Below are positions 8,044 through 14,688 of a stretch of DNA of 16,556 nucleotides, piece after piece. The notes under the pieces were generated by a model, which saw only the letters and a list, made by a program, of their open reading frames with translations, had not been told where the DNA came from and searched no databases. This DNA comes from Glycocaulis sp051859565 (lineage in GTDB: Bacteria > Pseudomonadota > Alphaproteobacteria > Caulobacterales > Maricaulaceae), in NCBI RefSeq assembly GCF_051859565.1, contig NZ_JBHYFK010000012.1, forward strand, positions 1 through 16,556, read 5' to 3'. The number at the start of each line of letters is the position of its first letter. Within the stretch, counting starts at the first letter, position 1. A program made the translations under genes and the position numbers.

Positions 8044-8072
8044 TAACTATCCTAGTGCCATGTCATACGCAA
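8044..8072 (-). promoter_or_regulatory. Candidate sigma-70 promoter for the wecB operon
   Basis: On the minus strand, TTGCGT (8072-8067) and TAGTTA (8049-8044) are separated by exactly 17 bases. The start site would fall near 8037, giving a leader of about 23 bases with GAGGGG just before the wecB ATG. The same -10 hexamer and spacing recur upstream of the initiator tRNA. Predicted from sequence only. No equally good pair is visible for the opposite gene at 8115. Confidence 0.5.
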
Positions 8073-8114
8073 CAGCTTACGCGTGACCCGCGGTGCGCAA
8101 CCAGAACAGAGTCG

Positions 8115-9815
8115 ATGACAAAGCAAGAATCCGAAGTCGATCCGTTGGCGGATGATGCTCCTGACTCAAGCGTTTCAGCCCGCGAACAAATGGGATGGCT
8201 TCTCGCCAAGGCGGCAATATCCCCTAGGCAGGCACCCGGACATTTGTTCACGGCGGCCAGGATATTTCTGGTGTTCATGCGCACACGGCGCCGCTTTGTG
8301 CGTATATTGAGAGAGCGCCATGACGAACCAGTCTTTCACAGCCTGCTCCCCATTGAACCACAGATTTCGGCGCACCTTTCCATCCCCGAGCTGCGTCAGC
8401 TTGCAGCTCTGGCCCGTCAGGACGATCCCTCAGCGCTCATAAACCAGCTCCTGAACGCACCGTCCGCTCAAAAGAGTCTGCCGCTGACGGTGCGGGCAAA
8501 GCTCACCCGCTTCAACGAATTCATGATGGCCGCAGCCGGCAGATTCCTTGAGCTGCCCGCCTCACCGGCACCTGCCCCGTACAGCGATCGCCGCACGGTA
8601 GTAATGGCGTTTCACTCGGGCGCCCCGCTCGTCATCAATGGCTATGCCGCCCGCTCGGACGAGATGGTCGCGGCTGCCGAGGCCGCGGGCTGGCAGCCAA
8701 AGCCGGTCTTGCGTCTGGGCTACCCACAGGAACTGAACCGCTTCAGGAGCGAACCGGCAACCGGCACCGAACTGGTAAATGACCGGGAATGGCGGCGGCT
8801 GCCGGACGACCGTATGGGGCTGCTGACGCGCGGGCTGAACGACTATGTCGAAGCCTATGCCCGCCGCCTCGCTGACGTGTCGCAAGACACCGGAGCCAGC
8901 ATCATTCACGCGGCATCGAACTATGTGAACGGGCTGGCCGCATCGTATGCAGCCAGGCTTGCCGGCAAGAAGAGCATCTACGAAGTGCGTGGCCTCTGGC
9001 ACGTCACCAAGGCCGCGCAAGGCAGCCGGATCGACAGCGACATCTTCTATCAGGGCGCTGATGCCCTGGAGGTGGAGGCCGTACGCCGGGCAGACGCAGC
9101 CATCTGCATCAGCGGGGCCGTACAGGAGTATCTCGCCGCAAGAGGAGCCGACACAGCGCGTATCAGTGTTATCCCGAACGCTGTGTGCACTCGTCATTAT
9201 GCGCCGAGGGAGCGGGACCCGGCGCTTGCCCGCAAATGGGGTCTCGACCCCGACCGCATCACCGTCGGCTATTTCGGGAGTTTTGCGCCGTATGAAGGGC
9301 TCCAAATCCTGGTGGACGCGCTGGAACTGGCCAGCAGCGGCGGCGCGAACATTCAGGCCCTTTTTGTCGGCGGCGGTCCGGCAAAGGATGCCATCCGCCA
9401 GCAGATCGGCCGCGCTGGCCTTGCTGCCCACGTGCAGCTTGCAGACCATGTTCCGCGCAGCGTGATCGCGCAACTGTACAGTATCGTCGATATTGCTCCC
9501 GTCCCGCGCATTGACCGTCCCGTCACGCGGCTGGTCCCTCCGATAAAACTTGTCGAAGCCATGTCGAGCGGCGTCAGCCCTGTTGTGTCGGCGCTTGCTC
9601 CCCTTACCGAAATAGTAGAGCACGAGCGCACGGGCCTTGTAGTCCCGCCCGGAGACGCCAATGCTCTGGCTACCGCCATCACCCGGCTGGCAGGAGACAC
9701 GCCCCTGCGGTTACAACTGGCAGCTGCAGCACGCGCAGAAGCCGAGGCACGGTTCAGCCGCGAAATCGTGGCGGCAGCGCTAAACGCCGTCTATGCAAAG
9801 GTACTTGAGCAATGA
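8115..9815 (+). CDS. GT4-type glycosyltransferase with N-terminal helical extension
   Basis: 566 aa from ATG 8115. Residues 1-155 are a helical extension of unknown role, with a moderately hydrophobic patch near 44-55 followed by arginines, which could touch the membrane. The GT-B domains follow: a loop INGYAARSDEM near 174-184, HAASN at 265-269, YEVRGLWHVT at 289-298, YFGSFAPYEG near 386-395, and a donor-site segment VPPIKLVEAMSSG near 474-486 with the conserved Glu. It should add a sugar to the growing glycan in the cytoplasm; the sugar is unknown. It overlaps the next gene by four bases (ATGA) and is its paralogue. The frame is open back to 7881, but that part overlaps wecB and the divergent promoter, so ATG 8115 is preferred, although its ribosome site is weak. 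Confidence 0.88.
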   Translation: MTKQESEVDPLADDAPDSSVSAREQMGWLLAKAAISPRQAPGHLFTAARIFLVFMRTRRRFVRILRERHDEPVFHSLLPIEPQISAHLSIPELRQLAALARQDDPSALINQLLNAPSAQKSLPLTVRAKLTRFNEFMMAAAGRFLELPASPAPAPYSDRRTVVMAFHSGAPLVINGYAARSDEMVAAAEAAGWQPKPVLRLGYPQELNRFRSEPATGTELVNDREWRRLPDDRMGLLTRGLNDYVEAYARRLADVSQDTGASIIHAASNYVNGLAASYAARLAGKKSIYEVRGLWHVTKAAQGSRIDSDIFYQGADALEVEAVRRADAAICISGAVQEYLAARGADTARISVIPNAVCTRHYAPRERDPALARKWGLDPDRITVGYFGSFAPYEGLQILVDALELASSGGANIQALFVGGGPAKDAIRQQIGRAGLAAHVQLADHVPRSVIAQLYSIVDIAPVPRIDRPVTRLVPPIKLVEAMSSGVSPVVSALAPLTEIVEHERTGLVVPPGDANALATAITRLAGDTPLRLQLAAAARAEAEARFSREIVAAALNAVYAKVLEQ

Positions 9816-11425
9816 CTGGCGCCGGCCCATCGAAAGACCGGAACCCGGAGCGTATTGCAGAACTCGAAGCGGAGCTCGAGCGGCTGCAATCCTCTGCGCG
9901 GTTCCAACTGGGCGACCTGCTGATCAGCCTGCGTTCTCCTGCCAGCTGGCTTCAGGCTCCGTGGCGGGCCACACGCATAACCCGTTCACTGGTAGCCCGC
10001 TCCGGATCCAGGCGTCTGGCGATTGCGCTGGAGTGGGGTGCAGGTGACAGGACATTCCCGGACATCGCTGCCCTTCCCCCCGCCGAACGCCGCGCCCTCA
10101 CACGCATCTGTGCAGGCCGGGCAGCAAGTGCGCTACCATCGTCCAGCTCACTGGAGGGTCTGGCCGCACTGGTGAACGAGCTTCGCGAGCAGGCCGGGAA
10201 GCCGGCGGCGTTGTTCGCACAGGGCGCCGAACGCACCCTGCAACCACGCCCCGCCGCCAGCAGAGTGTTGTTTGTGGTGCGTAGCGCGCTGCCGGCTGTA
10301 CGAAATGGATACGCCTTGCGCACTCACGCGCTGGCACGCGCGCTCACCCAGGCCGGTTGGAGTGCCTGTGTAGCCGTGCTCGACCAAGCTGACGGCACGC
10401 AGACGGACATTGACGGCGTGATGTATCACGGCGCCGGAACGCACGCCACAAGGCTTGGACCCGAAGCCTGGATTTCCCCCCGCGTGGAGAAAGTATCCCG
10501 CATCGCGGCCAGCTTCCAGCCGGACATTATCCATGCGGCTTCAAACTTTCTGTGTGCAGCGGTCGCCAGCCGGGCTGCAGCAGTCCGAGGAACGGCGTGG
10601 ACCTATGAGGTACGCGGCCTCTGGCACATCACGCGCAGCAGCGTCGAACCACGCTTTCCCGGCGGTCCCGGTTTCGCCTTTCAGGACAGCGCCGAGCGCG
10701 AGGCTATCCGGCAGGCAAAATGCGTCTTCACCAATGGGCCAGCTCTTGAGAATTGGGCGAGAGAGGCCGGAGCGCAGCACACTGTCAGCATCCCCAACGG
10801 TGCCTCGGACCGGGCAAAGCCCGATGATGCGGCCGTCCAGACCCTGCGTCGGAACTGGGGTGCGAAGCCGGACATGCCGGTCATCGGCTATCTGGGAAAA
10901 CTGACCAGCTATGAGGGCCTTCCGATACTGATGGAGGCCAGCGCCATGCTGACCAGACGCGGCATCCAACATAGGCTGGTGATTGCAGGTGATGGCCCTG
11001 AGCTGGGCAGCTTGCGGCAGGCAGGTGGCGCCCGCCCCGATGTGGTGTTTACAGGTTTGCTGGACGACGGCGATGCCTGGACGGCGGCCCACGCGTTCGA
11101 CATCCATGCGGTTCCCCGGCTGGACCGGCCCGTGACCCGTCTGGTGCCCCCCTTGAAGCCGCTTGATGCCATGGCCGCCGGACGCGCCCTCGTCGTGTCC
11201 GACCTGCCGTCCATGGCGGACATTATCGCTGCCGGAGCGGGCATTGGCTGCAAGGCAGGCGATACGAAAAGCCTGACCGCAGCCCTTGCACAGCTTATTG
11301 CAGACGAAGCGCTCCGGGCCTCAACGGGCGAGGCGGGGCAGCGTCTGGTGCGCGAGCAGCGCAGCTGGACTCAGGCCGCAAGCAAGCTGGCTGAGAACTG
11401 GCGCGGGATCGCCGCCGCGCCCTGA
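9812..11425 (+). CDS. GT4-type glycosyltransferase with N-terminal coiled coil
   Basis: 537 aa, translationally coupled to the gene before it (ATGA). Residues 11-30 are a short coiled coil (RIAELEAELERLQ), followed by an FQLGDLL...SP stretch of a kind found at the ends of other polysaccharide-assembly enzymes, then a helical linker to about 148. The GT-B part shows VRNGYALRTH near 163-172, HAASN at 241-245, YEVRGLWHIT at 265-274, YLGKLTSYEG near 360-369 and VPRLDRPVTRLVPPLKPLDAM at 434-454. That last stretch is nearly identical to the matching part of the upstream gene, except that the usual donor-site Glu is Asp452. Function: sugar transfer in the same glycan pathway, specificity unknown. 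It ends 20 bases before the stop of the convergent glycosyltransferase gene. Confidence 0.88.
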   Translation: MTGAGPSKDRNPERIAELEAELERLQSSARFQLGDLLISLRSPASWLQAPWRATRITRSLVARSGSRRLAIALEWGAGDRTFPDIAALPPAERRALTRICAGRAASALPSSSSLEGLAALVNELREQAGKPAALFAQGAERTLQPRPAASRVLFVVRSALPAVRNGYALRTHALARALTQAGWSACVAVLDQADGTQTDIDGVMYHGAGTHATRLGPEAWISPRVEKVSRIAASFQPDIIHAASNFLCAAVASRAAAVRGTAWTYEVRGLWHITRSSVEPRFPGGPGFAFQDSAEREAIRQAKCVFTNGPALENWAREAGAQHTVSIPNGASDRAKPDDAAVQTLRRNWGAKPDMPVIGYLGKLTSYEGLPILMEASAMLTRRGIQHRLVIAGDGPELGSLRQAGGARPDVVFTGLLDDGDAWTAAHAFDIHAVPRLDRPVTRLVPPLKPLDAMAAGRALVVSDLPSMADIIAAGAGIGCKAGDTKSLTAALAQLIADEALRASTGEAGQRLVREQRSWTQAASKLAENWRGIAAAP

Positions 11426-11429
11426 GGAC

Positions 11430-11443
11430 CACATTCTGATGTG
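11430..11443. terminator. Weak candidate bidirectional hairpin between convergent genes
   Basis: A 5-bp stem CACAT/ATGTG with a 4-nt loop sits exactly between the plus-strand stop (11425) and the minus-strand stop (11446), followed by TTT on the plus strand. The location is right for a shared terminator, but the stem is short and AT-rich. Confidence 0.3.
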
Positions 11444-11445
11444 TT

Positions 11446-12579
11446 TCACCCGGACTGGCTGACATTCCCCCCGCCGGCTTCCATCCATGACCGCAACTGC
11501 ACGCCGGTCTCCTCAGACGTGGGCGGGACAGGCAGCACAATACCTTCCTCCTGCCCGGCGAGAACCGCCGGCGCGTTCACGCGCTGCCAGCCTGCCTCGG
11601 CCACCCAGTTGCCGCCGCCCATCACAAGCACGGGAACTGCGCTGGCGGCATACTCGAAAAGCTTGCCGGGCACTGCAGGGCTGTCCGGCGCGGCAAAGAC
11701 AATGCCCAGATCGGCAGCTGCCTGAAGCTCCCGCGCGCGGGCAAGCGGCAATATTCCATGCAATACGATCGTGTCGCCCAGCCCGGCATTGGCGGCCGCA
11801 GCCTGTTCAGCCTCTGTGAGACGCCCCGCAAGATGCACAACAAGGTCGCCATTGAGAGACTTCGCCTCCCGCACCATTTCGATGAAGTCTTCTATCCGTC
11901 GGCTCGGGTCTGACAGGCTGAACGAGCCTGTGTGAACGACATGACGCAAGCCAGCCTTCAGTTTCATGGCGCCGGGGGTTGGATCAGCGGCCTGCGGCAA
12001 CACGTGTCGCTTTTGCACCGTGCCCGGCGCCAGCCCGGCCAGCTCTTCGTCGATACGCGCGTTGACACTCGTCAGCAGGTCAGCCGCGCCGAGATAGCGG
12101 CGGGCCCAGTGCCGCTCAATGACGCGCCTGAACGCGCTGTGCCGGATCGGACGCAGCGGGCTGTCCAGCCAGTGGTCGCGAAAGTCTGCGAGCCACCGGC
12201 ATCCCAGCTTGCGCTGCAGGATCAGACCACACTCGTGAATGGATTCCGGCGGTGCGCTGGTGATGACCCAGTCAGGCTGCCAGCCGGCTTGAGTTGCGGC
12301 GCTCGCCGCACGGCGGGCCCAGCGAACATCGGGGTCGGGCAACAATAGCCACTCACGCAGATAATCCTTGAGCCGGGGCGGTGCCGGCGGACCTTGCGAC
12401 GGTGAGACGTTGGGATGATGCACTTCATAATCCACATCCCCGCCGCCGCATTCCGATTGGGGCGCAACCACCCGCACCTCGGCCCCGACTGCGCGAAGGC
12501 CCGCCGCCATGGTGTATGCCCGCCGCGATCCGCCCGAAACCGTTGGCGGAAAATGTCTGGCGATCAGCAGAATCTTCAT
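11446..12579 (-). CDS. GT4-type glycosyltransferase
   Basis: 377 aa from ATG 12579. AAGGGG at 12588-12593 lies eight bases upstream of that ATG and only two bases from the alternative in-frame TTG at 12585, which decides the start. The N-terminus reads MKILLIARHFPPTVSGGSRR, the glycine-rich acceptor-side loop of GT4 enzymes. DFRDHW lies near 137-142, GSFSLSDPSRR near 220-230, and the donor-binding PGKLFEYAASAVPVLVMGGG near 313-332 carries the expected Glu. Unlike the other three glycosyltransferases here it lacks the HAASN and YEVRGLW motifs and any N-terminal extension, so it belongs to a different subgroup resembling WcaI/WbuB-like enzymes. It is convergent with the gene pair to its left and probably acts on the same glycan. 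Confidence 0.9.
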   Translation of the reverse strand: MKILLIARHFPPTVSGGSRRAYTMAAGLRAVGAEVRVVAPQSECGGGDVDYEVHHPNVSPSQGPPAPPRLKDYLREWLLLPDPDVRWARRAASAATQAGWQPDWVITSAPPESIHECGLILQRKLGCRWLADFRDHWLDSPLRPIRHSAFRRVIERHWARRYLGAADLLTSVNARIDEELAGLAPGTVQKRHVLPQAADPTPGAMKLKAGLRHVVHTGSFSLSDPSRRIEDFIEMVREAKSLNGDLVVHLAGRLTEAEQAAAANAGLGDTIVLHGILPLARARELQAAADLGIVFAAPDSPAVPGKLFEYAASAVPVLVMGGGNWVAEAGWQRVNAPAVLAGQEEGIVLPVPPTSEETGVQLRSWMEAGGGNVSQSG

Positions 12580-12587
12580 CGTCAATG

Positions 12588-12593
12588 CCCCTT
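12588..12593 (-). promoter_or_regulatory. Ribosome binding site fixing the glycosyltransferase start
   Basis: AAGGGG on the minus strand, eight bases before ATG 12579. It is too close to the upstream TTG (12585) to serve it, so the ATG is the likely start. Confidence 0.6.
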
Positions 12594-12648
12594 ATGCGGA
12601 GCCTAGCTCTGCCGTGCTTTGCCAGGTTACGCCAACACCAGCCGGCTC

Positions 12649-13683
12649 TCAGGCGATGGCACCGATCCAGAAGGCGTATTTCGTATCGCCAAACTCCTCG
12701 CTGACACGCACGTCCACCGGGCTTGCATCGGCGTGAGACGAGCGGATGCAGGACGGGCTGACGCCGAAGCGCTGGCGGAAGCAGCGCGAGAAATGCGCCG
12801 CATCTGCAAATCCCCAAGCATAGGCGATATCGGCGATCTGGCGGTGATGGCTGGCGGGTGATGCAAGGTCGGTAAATGCCCGGCGTAATCGCATTTCCCG
12901 GATATAGCAGGCGATCCCGCCACACGGCTCGAAAAGCCGGTACAGCCGGGCCCTCGACACGCCGGCGGCCTGGGCGACCAGTTCCGGTCCCAGTGAGGGC
13001 AGAGCCAGGTTTTCCTTTATGAAGACCTGAGCCTTCAACAATAAGGTGTGATCGGCGACGAACGGCGTATCTTCCGCTGCCACCATGCTGCCATTCATCG
13101 CCAGTGCCGCCAGCTCGATCAACGGCTGGGCAGCAGCCGGGGCTTCGGCCAGCGACAGCCCGCCCGACACACGGCAAAGCGAAACGATGTAGTCTCGCAG
13201 CAGCAGCCCGGCACCGCTGCCGGAATCGAACACGTGTCCGTGCACGCTGTCCGGCGACTTGAGTAACGGCGCCAGACGCCGGCGCGGTATGAAGACGTTC
13301 AGGATTTCATAGTCGGTCGTGCGCGAGCTGAACGTGTCCCCGTGATCGAGCACCACGAAGTCCCCGGCGCCGGCGCCGATGGACCGCGAGCCGCACTCCA
13401 TCTCCACCGAGCCGCGCAAGAACACGTGGATCTGATAGTGATCGATACCGTCACGCGCTATGCGCGCAGCCGAACGCGAAAAGCGCTGAGCCCCAAGCCG
13501 GCAATGGTTGATCACGATCCCGTCGAGCAGAAAACTCTCCACACGCGCAGAGAAGCGTTCTTCCGATGTCCGCTCATGCGGGCTAACGTCAAAAACCACA
13601 CCGATATTCTCGCGCCACGCGGCAAACCTGCCCGCAGGCGCGATGCCGCGCGTATTGAAATACGATGTTTCGATTAGCCCCAT
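12649..13683 (-). CDS. AraC-family transcriptional regulator
   Basis: 344 aa. Residues about 10-190 form an AraC-binding-domain-like sensor (cupin-type, with GAGAGDFVVLDHGDTF near 103-118) of the kind found in longer AraC activators. Residues 215-315 form the paired helix-turn-helix domain: LVAQAAGVSRARLYRLFEPCGG (first helix-turn-helix) and IADIAYAWGFADAAHFSRCFRQRFGVSP (the second, with the classic family signature). A tail of about 30 residues ends in YAFWIGAIA. It should bind DNA as a dimer and respond to an unknown small molecule. It is 69 bases from the glycosyltransferase ATG and on the same strand, so it could be cotranscribed with or control that gene, but nothing in the sequence shows its targets. 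The ATG lacks a strong ribosome site. Confidence 0.93.
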   Translation of the reverse strand: MGLIETSYFNTRGIAPAGRFAAWRENIGVVFDVSPHERTSEERFSARVESFLLDGIVINHCRLGAQRFSRSAARIARDGIDHYQIHVFLRGSVEMECGSRSIGAGAGDFVVLDHGDTFSSRTTDYEILNVFIPRRRLAPLLKSPDSVHGHVFDSGSGAGLLLRDYIVSLCRVSGGLSLAEAPAAAQPLIELAALAMNGSMVAAEDTPFVADHTLLLKAQVFIKENLALPSLGPELVAQAAGVSRARLYRLFEPCGGIACYIREMRLRRAFTDLASPASHHRQIADIAYAWGFADAAHFSRCFRQRFGVSPSCIRSSHADASPVDVRVSEEFGDTKYAFWIGAIA

Positions 13684-13749
13684 CGCGAAAACTGCCCGCC
13701 CCGTCGCCTATGGTCGGGTTCACCATACACGAAAACGTCACAGGACCAG

Positions 13750-13767
13750 AAAAAACCTGCAAAGCAG
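13750..13767 (-). terminator. Weak candidate terminator after the small membrane protein gene
   Basis: On the minus strand a CTGC/GCAG stem with a 3-nt loop is followed by G and a run of six T. The stem is only 4 bp, so this is tentative. It lies about 40 bases after the stop of the gene at 13807-14226 and upstream of the AraC-type gene. Confidence 0.3.
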
Positions 13768-13806
13768 CGGCGTGAAGACAGAGCGGCCGCCCGAACCGGC
13801 GACAGG

Positions 13807-14226
13807 CTATTTCCTGCTCTGCCTTATGTACTCAAGCGTCGCACAGATCTCATTGTGAAGCGTCTTGTCAAAATTGCGATCATCAGGATCGTGCTCGGCC
13901 TTCTGCCTAAAGTTTGGCTCCAGCCTTTCAAAAACAGGAAGAAGCTCGGGAAACGCCCGGAGCGCGGCAAGAGCGGCAATCTGTGACGGAACAAAAGTCT
14001 CAAAACCAGGCTGGCCGTCCGTGCGGAGCCTTCTGGCGTCACCCATGCCGATGCCATTCTGCATGAGCTTGTACATCAGCTCCAGCCTGGCGCACTCCAC
14101 TTCCGACTTTTTGGCCCTTGCGTGAACCGTCACAGCGACGACCACGCCGCCGACCGCCAGAAGCACCGAAATTATGGAGATGAGGAAAGCATAGGACGCA
14201 ATTATCTCGGATATGGCCTGATTCAT
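13807..14226 (-). CDS. Small membrane-anchored protein of unknown function
   Basis: 139 aa from ATG 14226, chosen because GGAG (14235-14238) lies eight bases upstream; the same frame has earlier Met codons at 14277 and 14331 that lack such a site. I do not recognise the family. Residues about 8-33 form a single transmembrane helix (IIASYAFLISIISVLLAVGGVV), probably with the N-terminus outside and the rest in the cytoplasm. The remainder is soluble, helical and rich in charged residues, with conserved-looking VPSQIAALAALRAFPELLPVFERLEPNF and HNEICATLEYI stretches. No catalytic motif is visible. It stands alone between the AraC-type gene and the initiator tRNA. Confidence 0.7.
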   Translation of the reverse strand: MNQAISEIIASYAFLISIISVLLAVGGVVVAVTVHARAKKSEVECARLELMYKLMQNGIGMGDARRLRTDGQPGFETFVPSQIAALAALRAFPELLPVFERLEPNFRQKAEHDPDDRNFDKTLHNEICATLEYIRQSRK

Positions 14227-14234
14227 CGTGTTTG

Positions 14235-14238
14235 CTCC
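14235..14238 (-). promoter_or_regulatory. Ribosome binding site fixing the small membrane protein start
   Basis: GGAG on the minus strand, eight bases before ATG 14226. The alternative upstream Met codons have no comparable site. Confidence 0.55.
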
Positions 14239-14373
14239 GGCTCGCTCGTACGGAATCCTTTTTCCCGCGTAAGGCATGATTGTGCGCCGGGCATCAGCCT
14301 TTGTATATCGGGCTTGAGGCGCCGCCGGCAATCGCTGAGGAACCCTTCAGGCCGCCCCGTCATGTCTTCAGAA

Positions 14374-14425
14374 ACGCAAAAAGCGGCGAGGCCGGCCTTC
14401 ACGTGGAAGGGGACCTCGCCGCTTT
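14374..14425 (-). terminator. Intrinsic terminator of the initiator tRNA gene
   Basis: A 12-bp perfect stem (AAAGCGGCGAGG at 14380-14391 pairing with 14414-14425) continues after a small bulge into an inner CCTTC/GAAGG helix with an ACGT loop. On the minus strand it ends in GCTTTTTGCG, a five-T run. It starts 32 bases beyond the tRNA CCA end. Confidence 0.8.
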
Positions 14426-14457
14426 CATGCAGATATCTGAGGGCAGTCAGATAATTA

Positions 14458-14534
<77 letters not shown>

Positions 14535-14571
14535 TCAGTGCCGGTATAACCCCCGGCGATGGGGAGCGGTG

Positions 14572-14600
14572 TAACTAACCAACACACGAGGGTCCGTCAA
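14572..14600 (-). promoter_or_regulatory. Candidate sigma-70 promoter of the initiator tRNA
   Basis: On the minus strand, TTGACG (14600-14595) and TAGTTA (14577-14572) are separated by 17 bases, followed by a C/G-rich discriminator and the mature tRNA 5' end 38 bases downstream of the -10. TTGAC matches the -35 typical of alphaproteobacteria. Confidence 0.65.
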
Positions 14601-14688
14601 CCGGATGTAACGCCTCTTGAACAGCACTGGAATTCGCAGCACAGCCCGCTAGTCTGCGGCATCGCAAGCCTGACGGGAACATCGACCC

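Noticed and set aside
7025..8086. Plus-strand open frame (353 codons) opposite wecB
   Set aside because: Antisense shadow of wecB, which has all epimerase motifs; common in GC-rich genes.
7881..8114. N-terminal extension of the glycosyltransferase at 8115
   Set aside because: It would overlap the wecB start and its promoter, and the residues do not look like protein; ATG 8115 is more plausible despite a weak ribosome site.
8562..9623. Minus-strand open frame (353 codons) opposite a glycosyltransferase
   Set aside because: Antisense to a gene with clear GT4 motifs; no motif or ribosome site of its own.
12425..13177. Minus-strand open frame (250 codons) spanning two genes
   Set aside because: It crosses the end of the AraC-family gene and the start of the glycosyltransferase gene in a different frame, which excludes it.
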